Assembly: GCA_019119645.1 (NCBI GenBank)
Contig: DWWR01000045.1
Location: 1-54,197, forward strand
Length of the DNA stretch: 54,197 bases
Direction of reading: 5' to 3'
Source: Anaerobutyricum faecale
Lineage (GTDB): Bacteria > Bacillota > Clostridia > Lachnospirales > Lachnospiraceae
The notes beneath the pieces were generated by a model. That model was not told the origin of the DNA. It did not search any database and was given only the letters and a program-made list of their open reading frames with translations. This document shows, in pieces, positions 37,454 to 45,361 of the stretch. Both the position numbers and the translations under genes were made by a program. The first letter of the stretch is position 1. The number at the start of each line of letters is the position of its first letter.

Positions 37454-38665
37454 CTACGCATCGATACGGATCATGTTCAAAATATTATCAAACTGATCGG
37501 CAGCTTTATGATAATCACTTTCTTTCATGACACCGGTCACAAAAGCGGTCTCCTCAATACCGTCCACTTTCACCGGTTCCACGGCGCCAAAGGCTTTTTC
37601 CACCGCATCCAGGGAAACCTCTTTCGGCATGCGGACAAAGTATCTTCTCTCAAAACTTCCAAAATCGCTGAGCGCAAGTTTCTCCTGATCCCAGATCATT
37701 TTGATGTGGGTTCCCATATGTTTCACACAGTCCACCACATCGGCCGCCACAGCGCTGGCTGTCGGCAGCTTGCCGGCCCCGCTTCCGTAAAACATGGTGT
37801 CGCCCACCATATTTCCGTGGACAAAAATAGCGTTAAATACGTCCTTCACGCCGGCCAGCGGATGATAGTGATCGATGAGCATCGGGCATACCATGGCATA
37901 CAGTCTGCCGTTGTCGTCGCTCCAGCTCTTTCCGAGAAGTTTGATGCATTTCTTCATCTGACGGGCATACTGGAAATCTTCCGCTGTGATATTCGTGATT
38001 CCCTCCGTATGTACGTCCTCAAAATCTACCTGACGGCCGTAAGCCAGGGAGGTGAGAATCGCAATCTTTCTGCAGGCGTCGTAACCTTCAATATCCGCTT
38101 CCGGATGCAGTTCCGCATATCCCTTTTCCTGCGCCTCTTTCAGCACCTCGTCAAAGGCCATGCCTTCCTCTTCCATCTTCGTCAGCATGTAATTCGTTGT
38201 TCCGTTTAAGATACCGCTGATCTCCTCAATGACATCGGCTGTCAGACACTGGGTCAGCGGGCGGATGATCGGAATACCACCTCCCACGCTGGCCTCAAAG
38301 AGAAAGTTTACTTTTTTCTCCCCGGCGATGGCAATGAGCTCCGCTCCGTATTTTGCCACCAGCTCTTTGTTGGAAGTAGCCACGCTTCTTCCCTGAAGGA
38401 GAGCTGTCTTCACAAAAGTATAGGCCGGTTCCAGACCGCCCATACATTCCACAACAACCTGAATATCCTCATCTTCTTCGATAATTTTATAATCATGAAC
38501 CACCTTATCCTGGTTCGGATCTCCCGGGAAATCCCGCAGGTCAAGAATTCTCTTTACCACGATCCTGTCCCCTGCTTTTTTTTCAATGCTGTCCGCATTG
38601 GTGTCTAACACTTCTACCACGCCGGCGCCTATGGTGCCGTATCCTAACACTGCAACGTTTATCAT
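37454..38665 (-). CDS. hom: Homoserine dehydrogenase
   Basis: 403 residues: NAD(P)-binding N-terminus (VAVLGYGTIGAGV), catalytic region with EASVGGGIPIIRPL and GILNGTTNYML, and a C-terminal ACT-like domain (about 335-403). It makes homoserine from aspartate semialdehyde. GAGGAGG stands 6 bases before this ATG; the longer frame upstream lacks a site. Second gene of the operon, 81 bases after the ACT regulator. Confidence 0.96.
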   Translation of the reverse strand: MINVAVLGYGTIGAGVVEVLDTNADSIEKKAGDRIVVKRILDLRDFPGDPNQDKVVHDYKIIEEDEDIQVVVECMGGLEPAYTFVKTALLQGRSVATSNKELVAKYGAELIAIAGEKKVNFLFEASVGGGIPIIRPLTQCLTADVIEEISGILNGTTNYMLTKMEEEGMAFDEVLKEAQEKGYAELHPEADIEGYDACRKIAILTSLAYGRQVDFEDVHTEGITNITAEDFQYARQMKKCIKLLGKSWSDDNGRLYAMVCPMLIDHYHPLAGVKDVFNAIFVHGNMVGDTMFYGSGAGKLPTASAVAADVVDCVKHMGTHIKMIWDQEKLALSDFGSFERRYFVRMPKEVSLDAVEKAFGAVEPVKVDGIEETAFVTGVMKESDYHKAADQFDNILNMIRIDA

Positions 38666-38746
38666 CACTGTCCTCCTCATTCTTCTGTCCGGCATACCGC
38701 CATCTCCGTTCATGGAATGCTGCCGCATGCCGCAGTTCTCTTTTAT

Positions 38747-39190
38747 TTATTCTGCAGATACAATCTTCAGATTATGAATGCCGCTGGCTTCTTCAATCTT
38801 TTCAAACAATTCCGTCACATCAGCGGTAGTTGGCAAAACCAGCACGCTCAGCGTAATGAGAGCGATGTGATTCACCGGAATACTCTGATGAATGGACAAA
38901 ATATTTGCATTGCACTCCGCAACAACCTTCAGCACGTTGGATAAAAGACCTGGCCGGTCTTCCATCTCCATGACGAAGGTGATTGTCTTTCCCTGAATCT
39001 TTTCATGGATCGGGAAAATATCATCTTTATATTTATAATAAGAGCTGCGGCTGATGCCAACGGCATCAATCGCCTCCCGTATTGTCTTCACTCTGCCCGC
39101 ACCCAGCAGGCTGTTCACTTCCGCCACCTTAAGGAGGACTTCCGGAAGCGCCTTCTTCTTTACCATATAAAATTTACATGCATTATCCAT
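38747..39190 (-). CDS. ACT domain-containing regulator (UPF0735/PheB-like)
   Basis: 147 residues: an N-terminal helical, HTH-like part (about 8-60; VKTIREAIDAVGISRSSYYKY) and a C-terminal ACT domain (about 70-145; FVMEMEDRPGLLSNVLKVV). The family is thought to sense an amino acid; the ligand is unproven, and the operon suggests threonine or a related product. AGGGG stands 5 bases before the ATG. First gene of ACT-hom-aPGAM-lysC. Confidence 0.9.
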   Translation of the reverse strand: MDNACKFYMVKKKALPEVLLKVAEVNSLLGAGRVKTIREAIDAVGISRSSYYKYKDDIFPIHEKIQGKTITFVMEMEDRPGLLSNVLKVVAECNANILSIHQSIPVNHIALITLSVLVLPTTADVTELFEKIEEASGIHNLKIVSAE

Positions 39191-39196
39191 AGCAAC

Positions 39197-39290
39197 CCCT
39201 GAGTCTCCCGTATGATAGTATTCTCACTAACATCAGTTCCAAATAGTACGTCACACAAGTACACTTGTATGCCCAGGGAAGATACTATCA
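39197..39290 (-). other. Dyad / possible pseudoknot over the ACT-gene start
   Basis: Bases 39282-39290 pair with 39213-39221 (9 bp). An inner hairpin is 39255-39259/39264-39268. CCCTG inside the loop (minus; 39274-39278) can pair with CAGGG at 39197-39201, which is the ACT-gene ribosome site. The pairings cross, as in small SD-hiding pseudoknots. The outer dyad overlaps the best promoter, so it may instead act as a DNA operator. Confidence 0.45.
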
Positions 39291-39310
39291 CATTCTTTTC
39301 CAATGTGCAA
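39282..39310 (-). promoter_or_regulatory. Candidate promoter of the ACT-hom operon
   Basis: Minus strand TTGCAC, 17-base spacer, TAGTAT, with TG before the -10. Only a moderate match. Confidence 0.45.
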
Positions 39311-39352
39311 CACTCATTTTATCATTTTCATAAAAAAAGTGCGTGGTTTTCT

Positions 39353-39413
39353 ATGAAACAAAAGACGGAGCCGCTGTAAAAGCCTTTCTCCGCCGGACAC
39401 AGCCTCCGTCTTC
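39353..39413 (-). terminator. Terminator after the HD gene, possibly an attenuator
   Basis: Minus strand AAGACGGAGGCTGT pairs with ACAGCGGCTCCGTCTT, then TTTG. A further upstream segment (39445-39459) can pair with 39367-39381 over 15 positions, two of them G-U only on the minus strand, and CCGTCT/AAGACGG (about 39403-39424) is a third alternative. It lies in a 368-base gene-free gap (39191-39558) between the HD gene and the ACT gene. Confidence 0.7.
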
Positions 39414-39558
39414 TCAGACGGACCGCCGTATCCGCACGGAGTTATTTTACAACAGCTCCATGAAAAAATTCAATATAAATTCAACAGTTCTCAACAATAT
39501 TGAAAACTCTGTCCATGATTAATCAGCGACAATCACATTCTCCGGCGCAAAGACTTTG

Positions 39559-40137
39559 TTATCCCTGACTGTCAGCGCCGACGCCTTCCCCGTCAGCAAC
39601 CTCCCCAAAGACCAGCGAAACCAAGTGACAGAACTCCTGATACTCTTCCAGTCCGGACAAATCCGACAGTGCCTCACATAACCCCTGATAGTACCATCCC
39701 TGCCTGCGTTTATCCTTCATGTTGAAACGCTGCCACAGCTCATCTCCCAGCTTGACATAATCCGCATAAAAGCAGCGTATATTGGACAGCTTATCGCCCA
39801 GCGCCACAACCTTGGCTTCCCACATGGATTCCTGACTGAGCGACCGGACTGTGGAAGCTTTTCTTTCTTCCCAGCTCTTTCCCTTATCCTCGCTCTCCAG
39901 GCCGACAATCCGAGCCACCCTGTCTCCGAACTCTCTCCGGATATCCTCCAGAGTTACCGTATCGCAGTCTTCCACTGTGTCGTGGAGCACCGCCGCGGCA
40001 ATCACTTCCTCGTCGTCCGTTATTCTGGATACGATCATCCCCACTTCCAGCGGATGAAAGATGTAAGGTATTTCCGTCCCTTTCCGCGGCTGCCCCTCAT
40101 GGGCCTTCACCGCAAATGCAATCGCCTTATTAATCAT
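39559..40137 (-). CDS. SpoT/RelA-like HD-domain hydrolase (small)
   Basis: 192 residues. HD signature of the RSH hydrolase domain: HPLEVGMIV then AAVLHDTVED (H...HD...ED) in the first 60 residues, and ALGDKLSNIR near 115. No synthetase, TGS or ACT domains, so it is a candidate small alarmone hydrolase; other nucleotide substrates are possible. It starts 2 bases after the EF-G-like stop and has only a distant AAGGGG site, so translation is probably coupled. The C-terminal end looks unusual (see findings). Confidence 0.85.
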   Translation of the reverse strand: MINKAIAFAVKAHEGQPRKGTEIPYIFHPLEVGMIVSRITDDEEVIAAAVLHDTVEDCDTVTLEDIRREFGDRVARIVGLESEDKGKSWEERKASTVRSLSQESMWEAKVVALGDKLSNIRCFYADYVKLGDELWQRFNMKDKRRQGWYYQGLCEALSDLSGLEEYQEFCHLVSLVFGEVADGEGVGADSQG

Positions 40138-40139
40138 AT

Positions 40140-42233
40140 TTATTTTTCATTCCCCTTTTCCGCTTCTGCTTCTTTTAATACCTTTTCCTGTGCATCAACA
40201 GGCATCTGTTCATAGCGGCTGAATGTATAGGAGAATTCTCCGCTTCCGCCCGTCATGGAACGCAGGTCTGTGGAATATCCCACCAGACTGGCCAGCGGAA
40301 TATCTGCTTCCAGTTCCTGTCTTCCGCCCGGCAGCGGATTCATGCCGAGGATACGTCCGCGGCGCTTGTTCAGGTCACCCATGACGTCACCGGTATTGGA
40401 ATCCAGAACGTCCACTTTCAGATTAACGATCGGCTCCAGAAGTACCGGTTTGGCATCCATGATACCGTTCTTGAAAGCGGTGATAGCAGCCATCTTGAAC
40501 GCCATCTCCGAGGAATCCACCGGATGGTAGGAACCATCGATCAAAGTAGCCTTGATACCAACAACCGGATATCCGGCCAGAGGTCCCTTCTGGCAGCTCT
40601 CTGCCACACCTTTCTCAACAGCCGGGAAGTAGTTCTTCGGCACGGCGCCTCCGAAAATCTTCTCGTCAAATACATATGGGGTCTCCAGATCGCCTGACGG
40701 TTCAAACTTCATGAGTACATCGCCATACTGACCGTGTCCGCCGGACTGTTTCTTATATTTGCCCCGGACCTCCACACTGCCACGGATGGTCTCCTTGAAA
40801 GCTACTTTTGGTTTCACCAGGTCGATCTCAACTTTATATCTGTCAGCCAGCTTGCTTCTTACGATCTCCAGATGCTGGTCGCCCAGTCCGTAGAGAAGCA
40901 TCTGACGGTTTGCCTTGTCATTGACTTCTTTCAGAGTCAGGTCTTCATCCATCAGCTTCTTAAGAGCTGCGGAAACCTTGTCCTCATCACCTTTTGTTCT
41001 GGTGACATAGCGCATGAATGTGTATGGTTCCGGCATCTCTGCCTTCTCGAAGATGATCGGGTTCGCCTTCGGTGACAGGGTATCGCCGGTCTTTGTGACT
41101 GATAACTTGGCGATGGCTCCGATATCGCCGGCGTAAAGAGCGTTCACTTCAAACTGCTCTTTTCCTCTCAGCACATAAAGCTTGCCGATACGTTCTTCTG
41201 TATCTTTGTTGCCGTTATAGATGGCGGTATCCGGTTTTAAAATACCATCCGTCACCTTAACCAGGGAGAAACGTCCCACGAACGGGTCTGCAATGGTCTT
41301 AAACACATAAGCGCTGACTGGCTGGGAAGCGTCATAGGAAGCGGTGACAGGCTCTCCTGTCTTCACCTTGGTTCCTGTGAACTGATCTGTCACCATACCA
41401 GGAGCGGAGAAATATTTCACCATATCATTGAGAAGAATGTTAGCGCCGTAGTCGGTGTTGATGGCGCCGCAGATCACCGGCATCAGATCTCTTCTTGCCA
41501 CAGAACCGATGATGGCATTCTTGATCTCCTCTTCTGTGAAAGGCTCTTCCGCGAAGAACTTCTCCATAAGATCCTCACTGGTCTCAGCCACACCTTCCAT
41601 CAGCTGCATCCGGTAATCATCCAGCTCGTCATTGACGCCTTCTTCCACAACAACTTCATCGTAACTTCCGTTCGGCTGCAGACGGCACTCCAGCATCTTC
41701 ACTGCATTGATGAATCCCTTGAAAACGCCGTCCTCTTTCATCGGCATATGGAAAGGTACGATCTTGTTGCCATAGCTCTCTCTCAGTTCGTCCACGATGG
41801 CGGAAGCATCCACATGCTCATCCTCCACGCAGGTAATATATACGATAACCGGAATGCCCTTCTTGGCACAGAAGTCAAAACTTCTTCTGGTTCCTACTTC
41901 CACTCCGGACTTACCATTGATAACGATAACTGCCGCGTCTGCCACGCTCAACGCTTCATAGACCTCACCGGAAAAGTCGAACAGACCCGGTGTGTCCAGA
42001 AGATTCACCTTAACATTATCCACTTCCAGAGGAATCACTGATGACTGGATGGAAAACTTTCTCTTGATCTCTTCTTTATCATAATCACTTACCGTTCCAC
42101 CTTCAGCTACCGTTCTCACCCGCTTGATAATACCGGTTGTAAACGCCATGGACTCGATCAGGGATGTCTTTCCACAGCCGCCATGTCCCAGTAAAACGAC
42201 GTTTCTAATGTTCTCGGTTGCATATACGTTCAT
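40140..42233 (-). CDS. EF-G-like translational GTPase with degenerate G4 motif
   Basis: 697 residues with all five EF-G domains: G1 GHGGCGKT (16-23), G3 DTPG (80-83), domain IV GGHGQYGDV, domain V TGGSGEFSY. The G4 motif, normally NKxD, reads ITCVEDE near 133-139, and the switch-I ERGIT block is replaced by KRKFSIQSS. It is therefore a paralogue (EF-G2-like) rather than the main EF-G, possibly with altered nucleotide binding. GGAGG stands 8 bases before the ATG. Forms a two-gene unit with the HD hydrolase. Confidence 0.9.
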   Translation of the reverse strand: MNVYATENIRNVVLLGHGGCGKTSLIESMAFTTGIIKRVRTVAEGGTVSDYDKEEIKRKFSIQSSVIPLEVDNVKVNLLDTPGLFDFSGEVYEALSVADAAVIVINGKSGVEVGTRRSFDFCAKKGIPVIVYITCVEDEHVDASAIVDELRESYGNKIVPFHMPMKEDGVFKGFINAVKMLECRLQPNGSYDEVVVEEGVNDELDDYRMQLMEGVAETSEDLMEKFFAEEPFTEEEIKNAIIGSVARRDLMPVICGAINTDYGANILLNDMVKYFSAPGMVTDQFTGTKVKTGEPVTASYDASQPVSAYVFKTIADPFVGRFSLVKVTDGILKPDTAIYNGNKDTEERIGKLYVLRGKEQFEVNALYAGDIGAIAKLSVTKTGDTLSPKANPIIFEKAEMPEPYTFMRYVTRTKGDEDKVSAALKKLMDEDLTLKEVNDKANRQMLLYGLGDQHLEIVRSKLADRYKVEIDLVKPKVAFKETIRGSVEVRGKYKKQSGGHGQYGDVLMKFEPSGDLETPYVFDEKIFGGAVPKNYFPAVEKGVAESCQKGPLAGYPVVGIKATLIDGSYHPVDSSEMAFKMAAITAFKNGIMDAKPVLLEPIVNLKVDVLDSNTGDVMGDLNKRRGRILGMNPLPGGRQELEADIPLASLVGYSTDLRSMTGGSGEFSYTFSRYEQMPVDAQEKVLKEAEAEKGNEK

Positions 42234-42390
42234 AATCAGTTCCTCCCGTGTTGTAATTTCTGTGGTGTTTGATATAAAAAATGCAAAAAAATTGTCGAAT
42301 CAACGAATTTTTCGCATATTCTCAAACAACTCTATGTCTATTTTACTAAAAAATCACCAATATTACAAGAGAAATCTGATAAATTTGTAG

Positions 42391-42563
42391 AAACAGTTCA
42401 GCCATGCGCCAGGAAGAATAAAAAAGGCGTTGAACATTTATGTTCATAAGCTTTTTATTCTGACTGGCATATGGCGCTCTGCCATCATCGAGGAAACCAG
42501 CGTCATACGCTGAACAGGCGGCAAACTGCGGCGGGTTTCCGGGATGCCATGGCTGAACCGTTT
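42391..42563 (+). repeat. Structured repeat F3, copy 1
   Basis: 173 bases closed by a 16-bp terminal stem with one mismatch (42391-42406/42548-42563). Inside: GCCAG/CTGGC (42408-42412/42464-42468), AGAATAAAAA/TTTTTATTCT, GAACA-TTTA-TGTTC (42432-42445), ATGGC/GCCAT, and GGAAACC/GGTTTCC (42492-42498/42534-42540). It is the same architecture as copy 2 with different paired bases. It sits between the EF-G-like gene and the tyrA promoter. 42234-42390 is AT-rich and must hold the EF-G-like promoter (weak TTCGAC/TATATC). Confidence 0.85.
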
Positions 42564-42635
42564 CATCTATTTTGCCCAAAGCGTGTCACTTTAACACTGA
42601 AAAGCGTTGACACATCACATTTTTCCGTGTATTAT

Positions 42636-42664
42636 TTGACACAGGCTTATTTCCTATATAATAT
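42636..42664 (+). promoter_or_regulatory. Promoter for tyrA-aroA
   Basis: TTGACA, 17-base spacer, TAATAT. The 5' leader carries GAATGAT-TGTG-ATCATTC (42667-42684) and GCCC/GGGC hairpins before the ribosome site. Confidence 0.8.
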
Positions 42665-42774
42665 AGAGAATGATTGTGATCATTCAACCGCGCGCCCGTC
42701 AGGGCAGAATCCGTGTTGAGAATTTACGTTCACAGACATTTCGCAAAACAACGAACATTTGGAGGTTTATTATA

Positions 42775-43878
42775 ATGAACGCAGAACATTTTACCATCGG
42801 TTTCATCGGACTGGGCCTCATCGGCGGTTCCATCGCAAAGACCATCCGCCGGGTTCACCCGGAAACCGTGATTTATGGTTTCGATACAGACCAGTCGGCC
42901 GGCGAGCTTGCCTGCCGGGAAGGCGTGCTCAATCAGTTTTTTGACGCGGTGGATTCCCGTTTTTCCACCTGTGATATCCTGTTTCTCTGCGCGCCGGTGT
43001 CCGTGAACATCGGGTATCTGAAAGAGCTGAAAAACATCGTAGCTCCCCAGTGTCTCATCACCGATGTGGGCAGCGTAAAGACTCCGATCCAGGAAGCGGT
43101 AGATGCGCTCGGACTGTCCCCTCAGTTTATCGGCGGCCATCCCATGGTCGGCTCGGAAAAAACCGGTTATGAGAATTCCAACGACCATCTTCTGGAGAAC
43201 GCTTACTATTTCCTGACACCCAGCGACCATACCATGTTTTATCTGACCGCCACATTCTCCTCCTTTATTCAGGGACTGGGAGCACTGGCTGTCACCTTAA
43301 AACCGGAGCAGCACGATTATATTACCGCCTCCATCAGCCACATTCCTCACATTGTGGCGGCGGAGCTGGTACATCTGGTACGCCGTGCCGACACAGACAA
43401 CGGTATGCTGCGTCAGCTGGCCGCCGGCGGCTTTAAAGATATCACCCGCATCGCCTCCTCCTCTCCGGTCATGTGGGAACAGATCTGCCTCAACAATTCC
43501 GGCAACATCCGCTCCCTCCTCTCCGATATGGTCAGAGACCTCAATCAGGTCATCGACAAACTGGACGAGGGCAACGGCAGCTTCGTCAATGAATATTTCC
43601 GGAGTGCCGGCGAATACCGGAATTCCGTGCCGGATCACTCCATCGGATTATTTGAGAAGATCCACAAACTGTATGTATATATTCCGGACGAACCGGGAAC
43701 CCTGGCCTCCGTCGCTTCTCAGCTGGCCTTCAACAATATCAACATTAAAAATATCGGCATCGTCCACAACCGGGAATTCGAGGAAGGCGTGCTGGAAATC
43801 GTTTTATATGACGATGAATCCTGTACGAAAGCAGCACAGGTGCTGGAAGAACGAAATTACATCGTAAACATTCGCTAA
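42775..43878 (+). CDS. tyrA: Prephenate dehydrogenase
   Basis: 367 residues: NAD-binding GFIGLGLIGGS at the start, DVGSVK near 100, GGHPMVGSEKTGYENS, and a C-terminal ACT domain (about 298-367; VYIPDEPGTLASVASQL) that would bind tyrosine. It makes 4-hydroxyphenylpyruvate for tyrosine. GGAGG stands 9 bases before this ATG; the open frame upstream contains the leader hairpins. aroA starts 25 bases after the stop. Confidence 0.96.
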   Translation: MNAEHFTIGFIGLGLIGGSIAKTIRRVHPETVIYGFDTDQSAGELACREGVLNQFFDAVDSRFSTCDILFLCAPVSVNIGYLKELKNIVAPQCLITDVGSVKTPIQEAVDALGLSPQFIGGHPMVGSEKTGYENSNDHLLENAYYFLTPSDHTMFYLTATFSSFIQGLGALAVTLKPEQHDYITASISHIPHIVAAELVHLVRRADTDNGMLRQLAAGGFKDITRIASSSPVMWEQICLNNSGNIRSLLSDMVRDLNQVIDKLDEGNGSFVNEYFRSAGEYRNSVPDHSIGLFEKIHKLYVYIPDEPGTLASVASQLAFNNINIKNIGIVHNREFEEGVLEIVLYDDESCTKAAQVLEERNYIVNIR

Positions 43879-43903
43879 ATACACAGAAAAGGAATCTATG
43901 ATC

Positions 43904-45244
43904 ATGAAAACTTTGACAAGAAAATCCGGCCTGCGGGGAACGATCACCGTGCCGGGCGATAAATCCATCAGCCACCGGGCGGTCATGTTCGGCGCGCTGG
44001 CAGAAGGGACCACCACCATTCACGGCTTTTTAAAAGGCGCCGACTGTCTGTCCACCATCGGCTGTTTCCGCGCCATGGGAATTGATATAGAAGAAAAAGA
44101 TAACATGATTTATGTTCACGGCAAGGGCCTCCACGGCCTTTCCGCCCCGAAAAACGTTCTGGATGTGGGAAACAGCGGCACCACCACCCGGCTGATTTCC
44201 GGTATTCTGGCAGGGCAGCCGTTTACCTCAGAATTAAGCGGGGACGCGTCGTTAAATTCCCGTCCCATGAAACGGATCATCACCCCCCTTACCATGATGC
44301 ACGCCGATATCACCAGCAAAAACGGGGACGGATGCGCACCGCTCATCATCCACGGGAAACCTCTCACTGCCATTCATTATGATTCTCCGGTGGCCTCCGC
44401 CCAGGTAAAATCCTGCGTACTTCTGGCAGGACTGTACGCTGACGGGGAGACCAGCGTCACAGAGCCGGCTCTGTCCAGAGATCACACAGAACGGATGCTC
44501 CGCTCTTTTGGCGCCGATATCCGCACGGAAGGAACGACTTGTACCATCCGCCCTCCGGAAACACTGCACAGCCAGCACATTGAAGTGCCCGGGGACATTT
44601 CCTCCGCCGCCTTTTTCATCGTGGCGGCGCTGATCACTCCGGATTCCGAGATACTGATCCAGAATGTGGGTATCAATCCAACCCGGGCAGGCATTCTCGA
44701 AGTATGCCGGGCCATGAACGCAGATCTCACTCTGGAAAATGTACGGGAAGCCGGGGGAGAACCGGTGGCAGACATCCGGGTAAAGACCTCCCGTCTCCGG
44801 GGAACCGTCATTGAAGGAGACATCATCCCGGCCCTCATCGATGAACTTCCGGTCATCGCCCTCATGGCATGTTTCGCCGAGGGGGAAACTATCATCCGCG
44901 ACGCCCATGAGCTGCGGGTAAAAGAAAGCGACCGTATCGCCATCGTCAGCGAAAACCTGACTGCCATGGGCGCCGACGTGATTCCGACGGACGACGGCTT
45001 CCTCATCAACAGCCGCCAGAATGCTTCCGCCGATACAGACAGCGCCGGCTCCAGAGCTTCTTTTTCCGGTGCTGCCCTTCACGGCGCGTCCATCGCCTGT
45101 GCCATGGATCACCGGATTGCCATGACATTTTCCATCGCAGGTATCAACGCCGACGGCGAGACCGTCATCACCGACAGCGACTGCGTGGACGTCTCCTACC
45201 CGGACTTTTTCCGGCAGCTCCACTCTCTTTGTCCGGAAAAATAA
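43904..45244 (+). CDS. aroA: 3-phosphoshikimate 1-carboxyvinyltransferase (EPSP synthase)
   Basis: Shikimate-pathway step joining phosphoenolpyruvate and shikimate-3-phosphate. About 446 residues with GDKSISHRAVM at the N-terminus, GNSGTTTRL (phosphoenolpyruvate loop), LNSRPMKR, and RVKESDRI. A roughly 20-residue Ala/Ser/Asp-rich insert (NASADTDSAGSRASFSG) lies before the C-terminal MDHRIAM. Two ATGs 6 bases apart are possible; AAAGGA spacing favours the second. Co-transcribed with tyrA. Confidence 0.95.
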   Translation: MKTLTRKSGLRGTITVPGDKSISHRAVMFGALAEGTTTIHGFLKGADCLSTIGCFRAMGIDIEEKDNMIYVHGKGLHGLSAPKNVLDVGNSGTTTRLISGILAGQPFTSELSGDASLNSRPMKRIITPLTMMHADITSKNGDGCAPLIIHGKPLTAIHYDSPVASAQVKSCVLLAGLYADGETSVTEPALSRDHTERMLRSFGADIRTEGTTCTIRPPETLHSQHIEVPGDISSAAFFIVAALITPDSEILIQNVGINPTRAGILEVCRAMNADLTLENVREAGGEPVADIRVKTSRLRGTVIEGDIIPALIDELPVIALMACFAEGETIIRDAHELRVKESDRIAIVSENLTAMGADVIPTDDGFLINSRQNASADTDSAGSRASFSGAALHGASIACAMDHRIAMTFSIAGINADGETVITDSDCVDVSYPDFFRQLHSLCPEK

Positions 45245-45259
45245 CATAATATAAAGAAA

Positions 45260-45322
45260 AATGCCGTACATCCGTCACATTTTCTCCACGAAAATACGCA
45301 CCGGATGCCGGCTTTTTCTTTT
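45260..45322. terminator. Terminator of tyrA-aroA
   Basis: GCCG-CATCCG pairs with CGGATG-CGGC over a long loop, with T-rich ends on both strands. The facing DUF2284 gene may use it too. Confidence 0.65.
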
Positions 45323-45361
45323 ATCTTTTTACATATTTGTCAGGAAATGTGCCGGCCTTCC

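Noticed and set aside
39343..39362. Further F2 copy (TTTCTATGAAACAAAA)
   Set aside because: Only the last 16 or so bases match; too short to separate from chance or from the nearby terminator tail.
39191..39558. T-box leader for the ACT-hom operon
   Set aside because: No T-box consensus bulge or specifier-loop layout seen.
42391..42563. F3 as an ordinary MITE
   Set aside because: It has inverted ends, but the flanks of this copy show no target duplication (copy 2 has only offset TATTTT stretches), and internal arms co-vary, which a simple MITE would not need. Not fully excluded.
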